From NCBI GenBank assembly GCA_038251405.1, contig JBBSBH010000009.1, positions 1-64,000 on the forward strand: a stretch of 64,000 nucleotides of DNA, given 5' to 3'. Source of the stretch: JADJLQ01 sp038251405. Its GTDB lineage: Bacteria; Bacteroidota; Bacteroidia; Chitinophagales; Saprospiraceae. The notes under the pieces are model-generated. The model had not been told where the DNA came from, made no database searches, and saw only the letters and a list, made by a program, of their open reading frames with translations. The position numbers and the translations under genes are program-made. Positions 35,180-44,102 of this stretch are shown piece by piece. Position 1 is the stretch's first letter; each line of letters starts with the position of its first letter.

Positions 35180-36478
35180 TTAATGGATAAGTATTTTATT
35201 TAAGAAAATCTTGCCTGCCTTATTCTTAATCTTTACAAAGTAAATACCGGAAGCAAAATCGTCAAGGGCTATTTCATGAGTTGCCTTCAGCACCTTTATA
35301 AAGGAACCGGAAAGATTCATTAGCGTTACATCCATTACATCCACTTCATTCAAAATGTGGATATTTCCTCGTGAGTACCAACTTATTTTTTCTTTTGAAA
35401 TATTTTGAATTAGATGGGTGGGAGTGGGAGTGTTCATGATCACTGAAAGCTTTTTCCAAAGTGGCTCGTCCAGTCTGATAGGGACAGGGCTATCATCGAA
35501 GGCTATATCACCCATTCTTACAATTACCAGATTTTGGGAAGGTACGATATATAGTTTTTGATCATTTTTGCCTAAAGCGGCAAACATATCCATTGGTGCT
35601 GAAGGTATCAATGGGCCATTAAAAACTAATTGCGAGCCAGGCAATATGAACTTCTCTTTGCCATTCAACCACCATAAGTATCCATATGATGGATTGATCG
35701 ATTGAGAAGACTGGGACATGTTTTTTATGAAAGTTTCATTATCCAGGATCTTTTTTCCATCCCATACACCATGGCCCAAAACAAATAATCCGAATCGAGC
35801 CATATTGCGGGCAGTACTCCAAAACACATTATCCTCACCCAATTTTATAAATAAACCGGAAGCACCAATTTTATCACCCAATTTATTCTTAAAATATAAG
35901 TTCAGGTTTTGGCCAGTTGCGCTTTCTATTACTTTATCCAGGAGAGTATAAGGAGAATTGTGATATGACCACCGGGTCCCGGGCTCTGCTTTACACATCA
36001 GGCAAGTAGGATCAGTACAGTCAAAACTCACAGACTCATCAAGGCCGGTAGTCATAGTTATATGGTTGTAAACTTTGATTTTTTCTTCAGCTTGAATTCC
36101 ACAAGAAGTCCATCCACTTCCCAGGTACTTCAAAGAAGAATCCTGCAAATTCAATTTCCCATCTGCTTCGGCAAAGGCTATTAATATACTAGTGAGTGAT
36201 TTACCGGCACTTGCCCAATACCAGGGCTTCGCCGCATCGTGTCCGTGGAAATAGTATTCCATCACCAGCTCACCATCTTTTAATACTATGAATGATTTAG
36301 CATGGGTAGAATCCAGAAAATTTATCAAGTCAGGTATGAGATTTATATTCCAGCCTAAGGACTCAGGAGATTTTGTCTTCCATTGAGCAGTGGATAGAGG
36401 AGGATAATAAAGTGACTGGGATACCAAACCACCTTCCAAAAAAAAGATAAAACTTAAAACTATGGACAGCCTGATCAT
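35180..36478 (-). CDS. Secreted serine hydrolase (class C beta-lactamase-like) with T9SS-type C-terminal domain
   Basis: A 432-residue member of the beta-lactamase/D-alanyl-D-alanine peptidase-like (class C, serine hydrolase) family. A signal peptide covers about residues 1-21. The nucleophile motif S90-A-G-K93 is followed by a Tyr-x-Asn-like YHN (WSYHNSPYTLLD, about residue 170) and GYLWWLNG near residue 268; a KTG-like third element is not obvious. The C-terminal 75 residues (LMNLSGSFIKVLKATHEIAL, then FASGIYFVKIKNKAGKIF) resemble a T9SS type A sorting domain, so surface delivery is likely. Substrate unknown: esterase, amidase and peptidase activities all occur in the family. Confidence 0.85.
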   Translation of the reverse strand: MIRLSIVLSFIFFLEGGLVSQSLYYPPLSTAQWKTKSPESLGWNINLIPDLINFLDSTHAKSFIVLKDGELVMEYYFHGHDAAKPWYWASAGKSLTSILIAFAEADGKLNLQDSSLKYLGSGWTSCGIQAEEKIKVYNHITMTTGLDESVSFDCTDPTCLMCKAEPGTRWSYHNSPYTLLDKVIESATGQNLNLYFKNKLGDKIGASGLFIKLGEDNVFWSTARNMARFGLFVLGHGVWDGKKILDNETFIKNMSQSSQSINPSYGYLWWLNGKEKFILPGSQLVFNGPLIPSAPMDMFAALGKNDQKLYIVPSQNLVIVRMGDIAFDDSPVPIRLDEPLWKKLSVIMNTPTPTHLIQNISKEKISWYSRGNIHILNEVDVMDVTLMNLSGSFIKVLKATHEIALDDFASGIYFVKIKNKAGKIFLNKILIH

Positions 36479-36599
36479 TTAAAATTTATTCATTAGATAT
36501 CTTAAAAGTAATTTAGTTTAAATGTCAGGATAATATTATCGATTATTTCGACTTTACAGTCTTATTTGAAATAATTACTCATTAATACCTTTCATAATT

Positions 36600-38258
36600 A
36601 TGATCCAATACTGCTTATTATTACTTCTTTCATTTTACTCAAAGCCTCATAAATTTGAAATTGAGAAATCAGAATTACCTAAGCGACCAAATATATTGTG
36701 GCTGGTAGCAGAAGACCTAAGTCCAGTACTACCTATGTTTGGCGACAGTAGTATTGAAACACCCACATTGAGCAGACTGGCTGCCGAAGGAGTCAGCTAT
36801 ACGCATGTTTTCAGTCCTTCAGGAGTCTGTGCTCCCAGTCGTGCGGCAATAGCTATGGGTTTGTATCCCACTCGCTTTGGCGCCCAGCATATGCGTACTG
36901 GATTTTGGGCAGGAGGAAGACCTTCTGCAGCTGCAGTAAATGCTCAAATAAAGTTTTTCCCACCAGGATTACCTCCTTATGAAGCATTGCCACCTGCAGA
37001 TGCACACATGCACAGTGAGTACATGCGGATGCAGGGGTATTTTTGCACGAATAGAGCAAAGCAAGATTATCAATTTGTAGCTCCGGTAACAGCTTGGGAT
37101 CAATGTGGACAAAATGCACATTGGAGAAATAGAAAGCCGGGGCAACCGTTTTTCTCTGTTTTCAATTTCGAAGTATGTCACGAATCTCAAATCTGGGCAA
37201 AGGCCAATGATTCGCTATGGATAGATGCTGATCAAAAAGTAAATGTTCCTCCTTATTTACCTACTACTGACATAGCTATGAAAGATATCAGACGCATGTA
37301 TTCCAATGTCAAAGAAATGGATGATCAGGTGGGTAAGATCATTAAACAATTAGAAGATGATGGATTACTTGAAAATACGATCATATTTTGGTATAGCGAT
37401 CATGGTGGCCCGCTACCCAGGCAAAAAAGACTCTGCTATGATTCAGGTTTGCAGCTTCCCATGATTATCCGTTTTCCCAATAAATGGCGTGCAGGTCAGA
37501 TAGATAGTCAGTTAATAAGCTTTATAGATTTTCTTCCCACGATCATGTCACTTGCCAATGTCAAACCTCCAAAAAATATAGATGGCAGAAGTTTTCTTGG
37601 AAAATACGAAGCTAAAGAAAAAAGGAAATATATACATGGTGCCGCTGATCGATTCGATGAAAAATATGATATGATCAGAGCTGTGCGTGATCAACGATAT
37701 AAATATTTAAAGAATTTTCAAACTGAAAAACCTTATTATTTAGCCGTATCCTACAGAGAGCAAATGCCTATCATGAAAGAGCTATTACGATTAAATGAAG
37801 CCCATAAACTCAATGAATATCAAGCACAATGGTTTAGGAAGACCAAAGAACCTGAGGAGCTTTTTGATACCTATAGTGATCCTTATGAACTCCACAATAT
37901 CGCAAAAGATCCAAAATATGTAATTAAATTAAAAGAGCTTCGTGATGAATGCAATCGCTGGATGCTAGCCACGCAGGATAAAGGATTGATAGAAGAAAAA
38001 GAATATGTTCGCCAGATTTGGAATGGTGATCTACAACCTATCACTGCGGACCCGTTGGCCAATAAGAAAAAAAATACAGTAACCTTCAGTACATCTACAA
38101 CAGGCGCATCTATCGGATACAAGATTATCTCCCTACATGATGAGCCTGCTAATTGGCAAGTATATACCCATCCTGTTACCCTGCATTCTGGTGAAAAGAT
38201 GAAAGCTATAGCACATAGAATAGGATATTTACCGAGTAAAGAAATTATAGTTAATTAA
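36600..38258 (+). CDS. Sulfatase (S1 family, formylglycine type)
   Basis: A 552-residue sulfatase that removes sulfate esters or N-sulfate from glycans. The N-terminal metal strand RPNILWLVAEDLSP (29-42), the modification motif C77-A-P-S-R (converted to formylglycine) with the nearby GLYPTRFG, and FWYSDHGGPLPRQK (about 262-275) for the second metal site are intact. The N-terminal leader is short but hydrophobic. After the core, about residues 490-552 look like a chitobiase-type C-terminal Fn3-like domain (TSTTGASIGYKI ... KAIAHRIGYLPSKE). The required formylglycine-generating or anaerobic maturase is not in the window. It is divergent from the serine hydrolase and lies upstream of a TonB receptor. 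Confidence 0.92.
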   Translation: MIQYCLLLLLSFYSKPHKFEIEKSELPKRPNILWLVAEDLSPVLPMFGDSSIETPTLSRLAAEGVSYTHVFSPSGVCAPSRAAIAMGLYPTRFGAQHMRTGFWAGGRPSAAAVNAQIKFFPPGLPPYEALPPADAHMHSEYMRMQGYFCTNRAKQDYQFVAPVTAWDQCGQNAHWRNRKPGQPFFSVFNFEVCHESQIWAKANDSLWIDADQKVNVPPYLPTTDIAMKDIRRMYSNVKEMDDQVGKIIKQLEDDGLLENTIIFWYSDHGGPLPRQKRLCYDSGLQLPMIIRFPNKWRAGQIDSQLISFIDFLPTIMSLANVKPPKNIDGRSFLGKYEAKEKRKYIHGAADRFDEKYDMIRAVRDQRYKYLKNFQTEKPYYLAVSYREQMPIMKELLRLNEAHKLNEYQAQWFRKTKEPEELFDTYSDPYELHNIAKDPKYVIKLKELRDECNRWMLATQDKGLIEEKEYVRQIWNGDLQPITADPLANKKKNTVTFSTSTTGASIGYKIISLHDEPANWQVYTHPVTLHSGEKMKAIAHRIGYLPSKEIIVN

Positions 38259-38326
38259 TTCCAATTATTTTCTTTGTAAGATTTTATTAGGTTAACCGCA
38301 TTCTGTGTACCTTTTCTGTTTCATTG

Positions 38327-40741
38327 ATGAGGTGTTACATAATTTCCATTTTCCTTTTTACCATTTGGGGAAGTTCTCTTTTTTCACAAAATGGGTGTTA
38401 CCTGAATTTAAAAGTGATAGATGATCAAACCGGAGATCCTATTGCAGGAGCTGTATTGAAAATTGATCAACTGGAAACATTTAGAACTACAGACTCGGTG
38501 GGAAAAATCCAGGCAGCTGTAAAATGCGGTGAGCATCGTGTCAATCTCACCACGTACGGCTACAAGCCATTTTCGTATATCTACGATATCACCAATCGAA
38601 CAAAACCCATCATCATACGAATGGAAAGCATTCTCACTCAAATAGAGGAAATCGTGATCAGCGGCCAAAGTGATTCCCGTAATTTGGAAAGTCCATCTTT
38701 AGGGGTGAGTATAATGAATCTGAAAGCCGTGCAGAAATTACCACCGGCTGCGGGGGAAGTCGATGTTTTAAGAAGTCTTCAAAATTTGCCTGGCGTATCC
38801 TCTGTAGGAGAAGGCGCTAATGGCATCAATATCCGTGGTGGATCTGTGGACCAAAATCTGATTTTCGTTGATAATACACCTATATTTAACCCAACTCATT
38901 TACTCGGATTGTTTTCATTGCTTCCAACAGATGGTATCCGTGAACTTCAATTGTACAAAGGATCTATTCCGGCAAAATTTGGCGGTCGCAATGCCAGTGT
39001 TTTGGATATAAAGCTGGCTGAGCCTGATATGGAAAAATTCAAAATGAAAGGCGGTATAGGACTTATCTCCAATCGAATTCATACTGAAGTACCATTGATA
39101 AAAGATAAAATGGCCTGGATGCAATCGTCCCGATTTTCTTTTAATGAATACCTGATCAAGTTCTACAATAATGCCTTATTGAAATCTATTGGGGATAGAA
39201 GATTACCTGATAATCGACCTGTATTTTTTGACATAGCTAACAAAATCAGCTGGCGCCTCAGTGGAAAAGATAATCTTTCACTAATGAATTATATAAGCTA
39301 TGATTCTTACCGGATAGATTCATTAATTAGTATAGCAGGTATAGTGCCCAAGCAAGCTGATTTGCGATATGGTCATATCAATTGGGCTTTGCGATACAAT
39401 CATTATTTTTCTTCCAAACTTAATTTTAACCTGCTTGCAGCCCGCACGGATTACAAAACAGCTACTTCATCTGATGAATTGAAAAGTGGATTTGATTATA
39501 AAACTAATTTACAATACCATAATCTGAAAGCAGAATGGACCTATAGCCCTAATTCGTTGCAACGAATAAATATGGGAGTATCCGTAGTTCATTGGGGTAT
39601 AAAACCCGGAACCTTAACCCCCTTAGAAGGCTCTTCTATAAAATCACTCACGTTGCCCCGTGAAACAGGGTTAGAATCGGCTTTGTTTTTTTCTGATGAA
39701 TATGAATTGAACTCCAAGGCATTAATAGAGGCTGGAATACGGATAGTAAATTTTAATAATCTCGGACCTGTTGATTTGGCCAATTATGAAGCAGGTTCAC
39801 CTAAAGCAATCAATACCATCACTGGCTATACTACCTTTAGTGGAATAGAATCAAATCATATTGCCATAGAGCCACGATTAGCTTTTCGATACAAATTTAG
39901 CCCTCTGGCGACGGTGAAAGTGGGATACAATAGAATGAATCAATTTATTCACATGATAGCGAATAACAGTACTCCCCTACCTAATGTAAGGTGGCAAACT
40001 GCCAATCAATATATACCACCCGAACAAAGTGATTTGGCTACCATCGGTTGGTTCAAAGATACTCATAGTCACCAATGGGAATGGTCTGTAGAAGGCTACT
40101 ACAGATGGCAAAGAAAAATATTTGACTACATCAATGGGGCTGATTTGAATACTAGTCTGGATGTAGAAACTCAATTGATTCCTGGAAGAGGCAAAGCCTA
40201 CGGACTGGAAGTGCTGCTCAATAAAAAGAAAGGCATCATGACCGGATGGACTAGCTATACTTATGCACGAAGTCTGCAGCAAATCAGAGGAGACTTCCCT
40301 GAAATTCAACAATTGAATAGTGGTAATTGGTACAGAAGTATCATCGATAAGCCTCATACATTAAATGCCTTAGTAAATTTTCAAGCTGAAAAGCATAATG
40401 CTGTTTCTTTGACTTTTACTTATAGTACGGGCAGGCCTTATACCGCCCCGGTAAGTTTTTATAAAAATGCTACCCAATACATTCCAGTGTACACGGATAG
40501 AAATAATGGTAGAATATCCGATTATCACAGATTGGATTTTTCCTGGATAATTACTAATCCATCTATGAAGGAAAGAAAATGGGAAGGATCATGGATAGTA
40601 ACTATTTACAATATTTATGGAAGAAAAAATGCATACTCTTATTATTTCGATCCAAATCAAGCTTTATTCAAACCATTCAAAATAAGTGTATTTCCCAGTC
40701 CTATATTTTCACTCACCTATAATTTCAAATTTGAGCCATGA
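38327..40741 (+). CDS. TonB-dependent receptor with carboxypeptidase-regulatory-like domain
   Basis: An 804-residue outer-membrane receptor. A signal peptide ends near residue 20, followed by a CarboxypepD-reg-like domain (about 24-105), a plug (VDVLRSLQNLPGVSSVGEGA, GINIRGGSVDQNLIFVDNTP, about 145-185) and the barrel ending YNFKFEP. ATG 38327 is chosen over a TTG one codon earlier. The gene overlaps a DUF4249 lipoprotein gene by 4 bp (ATGA). This receptor/DUF4249 pair recurs in Bacteroidota genomes and is distinct from SusC/SusD; its ligand is unknown, possibly a metal complex or peptide. Confidence 0.92.
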   Translation: MRCYIISIFLFTIWGSSLFSQNGCYLNLKVIDDQTGDPIAGAVLKIDQLETFRTTDSVGKIQAAVKCGEHRVNLTTYGYKPFSYIYDITNRTKPIIIRMESILTQIEEIVISGQSDSRNLESPSLGVSIMNLKAVQKLPPAAGEVDVLRSLQNLPGVSSVGEGANGINIRGGSVDQNLIFVDNTPIFNPTHLLGLFSLLPTDGIRELQLYKGSIPAKFGGRNASVLDIKLAEPDMEKFKMKGGIGLISNRIHTEVPLIKDKMAWMQSSRFSFNEYLIKFYNNALLKSIGDRRLPDNRPVFFDIANKISWRLSGKDNLSLMNYISYDSYRIDSLISIAGIVPKQADLRYGHINWALRYNHYFSSKLNFNLLAARTDYKTATSSDELKSGFDYKTNLQYHNLKAEWTYSPNSLQRINMGVSVVHWGIKPGTLTPLEGSSIKSLTLPRETGLESALFFSDEYELNSKALIEAGIRIVNFNNLGPVDLANYEAGSPKAINTITGYTTFSGIESNHIAIEPRLAFRYKFSPLATVKVGYNRMNQFIHMIANNSTPLPNVRWQTANQYIPPEQSDLATIGWFKDTHSHQWEWSVEGYYRWQRKIFDYINGADLNTSLDVETQLIPGRGKAYGLEVLLNKKKGIMTGWTSYTYARSLQQIRGDFPEIQQLNSGNWYRSIIDKPHTLNALVNFQAEKHNAVSLTFTYSTGRPYTAPVSFYKNATQYIPVYTDRNNGRISDYHRLDFSWIITNPSMKERKWEGSWIVTIYNIYGRKNAYSYYFDPNQALFKPFKISVFPSPIFSLTYNFKFEP

Positions 40742-41796
40742 AGAATTATTTGATACTTATAGGCGTATTATTTTTTGGATGGCAGTGTCAGTATCCGGTA
40801 GATATTTCATCATTGCCTCCTACTCAGAAATTCATTGGTATAGATATAAAAGTCACTGAAGACTACGCTAGTGCCAATGTATTTTATAGTCTTGAATCAG
40901 TGACTATCAATGGTGCTTATATCTTGCCCAAACCTCCTATAGCTACTGCCACTATAGTAGATAGTAAAGGAAACAAGTTTCAATTGAGTAATACCAAAGG
41001 AATAGAAGATACTTTGTTCAAAGGAAAAATTGGTGAATCATACCAGGTACAACTAGTTGCCGATGGCAAGACCTATCTTTCAGACAAAGAAACCATGCAA
41101 GCCAGCCCTGCTTTTGATAGTCTTATTGTAAATTATAGCCGGGAAAATTTCAGACCAGCGGATAATCTTTATTACGATGGTTTTAATATTTATGCATTAG
41201 CCCATGATATTCCGGGGGTAGAAAATTATTACCAGTGGGCTTGGGTGCATTATTCACGAGCTATATACTGTGATAAAGTATACAGTAGAGCAGAAGGCAG
41301 AGATGTACTATTGCAATGCTATCCTCCCGATTGTTGGAATATTGAGTATAATCAGAATGTAATCATCCAATCGGATAGACTAAAAGATGGTAATGAATTG
41401 GCTCAAAATATTGTACGGGTTCCTTACGCCACACCTCCCAAAATATATTATATCAGAATTGAACAAAGAGCGATCACACCTAAAGTATATGCCTATTTTA
41501 AATCTTTAGAAGCGTCAACAGAAAATCGGGGAACACTATTTGATATTCCAGCCCAGACTTTATTCAGTCCTAATATCGCCAATGTAAATGACCCTGATGA
41601 AAAAATATTAGGTGTATTTAATGTATTTTCTTATAGAAAGAGACTGGTAACTATAGATATGAACCAGCCAATAAATGGAGCTATACCTAAAGCAATCATG
41701 CTTCCTGCCCCATTTTCAGGAGATCCTTTTGCATCGGCTCCTTGTACAGAAGGTACCTATAGAACTCAACGAAAACCACCAGGGTGGATCAATTAG
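40738..41796 (+). CDS. DUF4249 lipoprotein
   Basis: A 352-residue DUF4249 lipoprotein with lipobox FFGWQC (Cys17) followed by QYPVDISSLPP. The mature protein has an N-terminal Ig-like strand set (TATIVDSKGNKFQLSNTKGI) and cysteines around residues 180-200 (YCDKVYSRAEGRDVLLQC, PPDCW) as in the family. It is translationally coupled with the upstream TonB receptor and is presumably its surface-exposed ligand-binding partner, by analogy with SusD. No function is established for the family. Confidence 0.9.
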   Translation: MKNYLILIGVLFFGWQCQYPVDISSLPPTQKFIGIDIKVTEDYASANVFYSLESVTINGAYILPKPPIATATIVDSKGNKFQLSNTKGIEDTLFKGKIGESYQVQLVADGKTYLSDKETMQASPAFDSLIVNYSRENFRPADNLYYDGFNIYALAHDIPGVENYYQWAWVHYSRAIYCDKVYSRAEGRDVLLQCYPPDCWNIEYNQNVIIQSDRLKDGNELAQNIVRVPYATPPKIYYIRIEQRAITPKVYAYFKSLEASTENRGTLFDIPAQTLFSPNIANVNDPDEKILGVFNVFSYRKRLVTIDMNQPINGAIPKAIMLPAPFSGDPFASAPCTEGTYRTQRKPPGWIN

Positions 41797-41973
41797 AGAT
41801 ATTACATTTTAAACATTATTCCAGAATTTTTTCAAATTTAATTTTCATCGAATAAATCTATTGCGACATGATGGGTATAGTTTTGGAGGTTTTTGGCTAA
41901 TTCTCCAATGAAATGTGAATGAACCACATTTGAAAAAAATATAAATTTTTTACGTACATATTAAAGATTTTTA

Positions 41974-41981
41974 TATTTTTG
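41974..41981 (+). promoter_or_regulatory. Predicted -7 box of the SWIB/histone-like gene
   Basis: TATTTTTG is a full match to the Bacteroidota consensus TAnnTTTG, 57 bp upstream of ATG 42038, leaving an A/T-rich leader. The -33 element is not clear in the A/T-rich surroundings. Confidence 0.55.
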
Positions 41982-42037
41982 TCCTTTGTAAACAGGAATT
42001 TCCCTGCTTATTCATTTAATTATTTTTTTAAAAAATT

Positions 42038-42619
42038 ATGGCAACAATAAAGAAAGCTACTAAAAAAGCAGCACCTAAGAAAGCTGCTAAAGCTGCGCCT
42101 AAAAAGGCTGCCGCTCCTAAAAAAGCCGCCGCTCCTAAAAAAGCCGCTGCCCCTAAAAAAGCTGCTGCTCCTAAAAAAGCCGCTGCCCCTAAAAAAGCTG
42201 CTGCTCCTAAAAAAGCCGCCGCTCCTAAAAAAGCTGCTGCTCCTAAAAAAGCTGCTGCTCCTAAAAAAGCCGCCGCTCCTAAAAAAGCTGCTGCTCCTAA
42301 AAAAGCCGTTGCTCCTAAAAAAGCTGCCGCTCCTAAAAAAGCTGCCGCTCCTAAAAAGAAAGCTGCTCGTAAACCGAATGCAGCATTCATGAAGGAACTT
42401 ACTCCAAGTCCTGCCTTGGCTGCAGTGATCGGAAGCAAAGGAGTTCCTCGTACTATGGCAGTAAAAAAGATTTGGGATTACATCAAAGCCAATAAGCTTC
42501 AAGATGCAAAGAACAAGCGGATGATCAATGCTGATGCAAAGCTTTCACCTGTATTCGGTGGCAAAGCTCAGATATCCATGTTTGATATGGCTAAATTGCT
42601 TACTTCTCATTTGAGTTAA
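42038..42619 (+). CDS. Histone-H1-like Lys/Ala/Pro repeat protein fused to a SWIB domain
   Basis: A 193-residue DNA-binding protein. Residues 1-110 are a basic, disordered tail like eukaryotic histone H1 or bacterial Hc1: after KKATKKAAPKKAAKAAP come 14 near-perfect KKAAAP hexapeptides (one KKAVAP). The C-terminal 80 residues form a SWIB/MDM2-type domain (FMKELTPSPALAAVIGSKGV, RTMAVKKIWDYIKANKLQDA, MINADAKLSPVFGG). The combination occurs in Chlamydiae and some Bacteroidota and suggests a nucleoid-associated protein. It has its own promoter and terminator and looks like a monocistronic gene, perhaps strongly expressed. Repeat number is likely to vary between strains. Confidence 0.93.
   Translation: MATIKKATKKAAPKKAAKAAPKKAAAPKKAAAPKKAAAPKKAAAPKKAAAPKKAAAPKKAAAPKKAAAPKKAAAPKKAAAPKKAAAPKKAVAPKKAAAPKKAAAPKKKAARKPNAAFMKELTPSPALAAVIGSKGVPRTMAVKKIWDYIKANKLQDAKNKRMINADAKLSPVFGGKAQISMFDMAKLLTSHLS
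42101..42352 (+). repeat. In-frame tandem repeat, 14 units of 18 bp
   Basis: Each unit encodes KKAAAP (AAAAAA + GCN GCN GCN CCN). Third positions vary (GCC/GCT, CCT/CCC) while the amino acids stay nearly fixed, so the repeat is under coding selection rather than a fresh slippage product. Confidence 0.95.
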
Positions 42620-42651
42620 GATATTCTGTATAGAATCCATAGTATAAAAAT

Positions 42652-42679
42652 GGTCAATGATTTTCATTGGCCTTTTTTT
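42652..42679. terminator. Terminator after the SWIB gene
   Basis: GGTCAATGA and TCATTGGCC form a 9-bp stem with one G-T pair and a 3-nt loop, followed by seven T residues. It ends the SWIB gene and overlaps the stop of the convergent MATE gene by 2 bp. Confidence 0.75.
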
Positions 42680-44078
42680 ATACTTCTATCAGTTTCCATT
42701 TACCTTTTCTAAAAAACAAATAGCACACTAAAGCAATTGCACTCTCCGCTATGGGAATACAGATGAATACCCCCATTGGGCCCATTTTTAAATAGACTGC
42801 CAGTAGATATGCTAACGGAATTTCAAAACACCAAAAGCCAACAGCATTGATCCATGTTGGTGTCTTAGTATCTCCTGATCCATTAAAGGCTTGCATCATC
42901 ACCATACCTATACCGTAAAATATATATCCGGTACCTATTATCCTCAATGCATCAACACCTACATCCACTACTGCTTTTTCATGTGAAAAAATTTTAATGA
43001 TGGGCACTGGAAATATCACAAAAAGAAATGTAACAAAAGCCATGAAAACAGCAGTGTACTTAGCAGTAAGCATTACTGATTTTTCTGCCCGGTCAGGATT
43101 TTTTGCACCCAGGTTTTGACCTACTAATGTAGCCGCGGCATTACTGAATCCCCATGCAGGCAATATGAAAAATACTATATTCCGTATCGCAATTTGATAC
43201 CCTGCACTGGCATCAGTACCTCCGGTATCCGCTACTATTTTGGCTAATACTATCCAACTGCCCGAAGCTAAAATAAATTGAAAAGTTGCAGGCCAGGCTA
43301 TTTTTAACAACCCCCGGATAATGTCTATTTCAGGCTTGAAAAAAGATTTTTTAAGTCTAAGGATGCCCCGACCTTTAAACAAATGATAACATTGATAGGT
43401 GACTCCTATGCCCCGACCAATAGTAGTAGCAATAGCAGCCCCTATCAGTCCAAATCCTGACCAGTTACCTACACCATAAATCAATATAGGACAAAGTATG
43501 ATATTGGATCCGCTTGCCAACCAAAGACTGCGCATTGCCATGGAGGCATCTCCAACCCCCCTGAATATACCATTTATCAAAAACAGAAAAATTATAACTA
43601 CACTCCCCCCCAGCATTACCCGGGAATAATTTTTTCCTAGCTCCACTACATCAGGAGCGGCTCCCATAAATTTTAATATATGAGGTGCGTATACTACACC
43701 CAAAATAGAAATAATGATAGTTACCAGAAATGAAATAATGAGTGACTGAACAGCTGCTTGATTAGCTCCTTCATAATTTTTTTCACCCACTCTCCTGGCC
43801 ACCATTGCAGTCGCTGCAGTACTGAGGCCTATCGCTGCTGAATAAATCAAAGTAACTACCGCTTCTGTAAGCCCCACAGTAGCTATTGCGGAAGGGCCAA
43901 GCTTTCCTACAAAAAACATGTCCACCACAGCAAATACACTCTCCAGACTTAGCTCCAATATCATAGGAATAGCCAATAAGACTATGGCTTTATTGATATT
44001 GCCAACCGTATAGTCAGTCAAATCCCCACGCAAGGCCTGTCCAATTACCTGGATGTATTTTATAAATGGAATTTTCAT
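42678..44078 (-). CDS. MATE family multidrug/cation efflux transporter
   Basis: A 466-residue inner-membrane MATE exporter with 12 predicted transmembrane segments in two homologous halves. Features are the N-terminal LAIPMILELSLESVFAVVDMFFVGKLG (about 33-59), ATVGLTEAVVTLIYSAAIGLSTAATAMVARRVG and, in the second half, GFSNAAATLVGQNLGAKNPDRAEKS (about 308-332). It exports drugs or organic cations in exchange for H+ or Na+; the coupling ion cannot be read. It follows the PorT-like barrel gene by 24 bp on the same strand, likely one operon. Confidence 0.94.
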   Translation of the reverse strand: MKIPFIKYIQVIGQALRGDLTDYTVGNINKAIVLLAIPMILELSLESVFAVVDMFFVGKLGPSAIATVGLTEAVVTLIYSAAIGLSTAATAMVARRVGEKNYEGANQAAVQSLIISFLVTIIISILGVVYAPHILKFMGAAPDVVELGKNYSRVMLGGSVVIIFLFLINGIFRGVGDASMAMRSLWLASGSNIILCPILIYGVGNWSGFGLIGAAIATTIGRGIGVTYQCYHLFKGRGILRLKKSFFKPEIDIIRGLLKIAWPATFQFILASGSWIVLAKIVADTGGTDASAGYQIAIRNIVFFILPAWGFSNAAATLVGQNLGAKNPDRAEKSVMLTAKYTAVFMAFVTFLFVIFPVPIIKIFSHEKAVVDVGVDALRIIGTGYIFYGIGMVMMQAFNGSGDTKTPTWINAVGFWCFEIPLAYLLAVYLKMGPMGVFICIPIAESAIALVCYLFFRKGKWKLIEV

Positions 44079-44102
44079 TGAGCTCTTTTTTCCTAAATCT
44101 GC

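Noticed and set aside
42020..42502. Long minus-strand frames opposite the KKAAAP repeat
   Set aside because: They are by-products of the 18-bp repeat (poly Phe-Arg-Ser or Leu-Gly-Ala) and lie antisense to a convincing gene.
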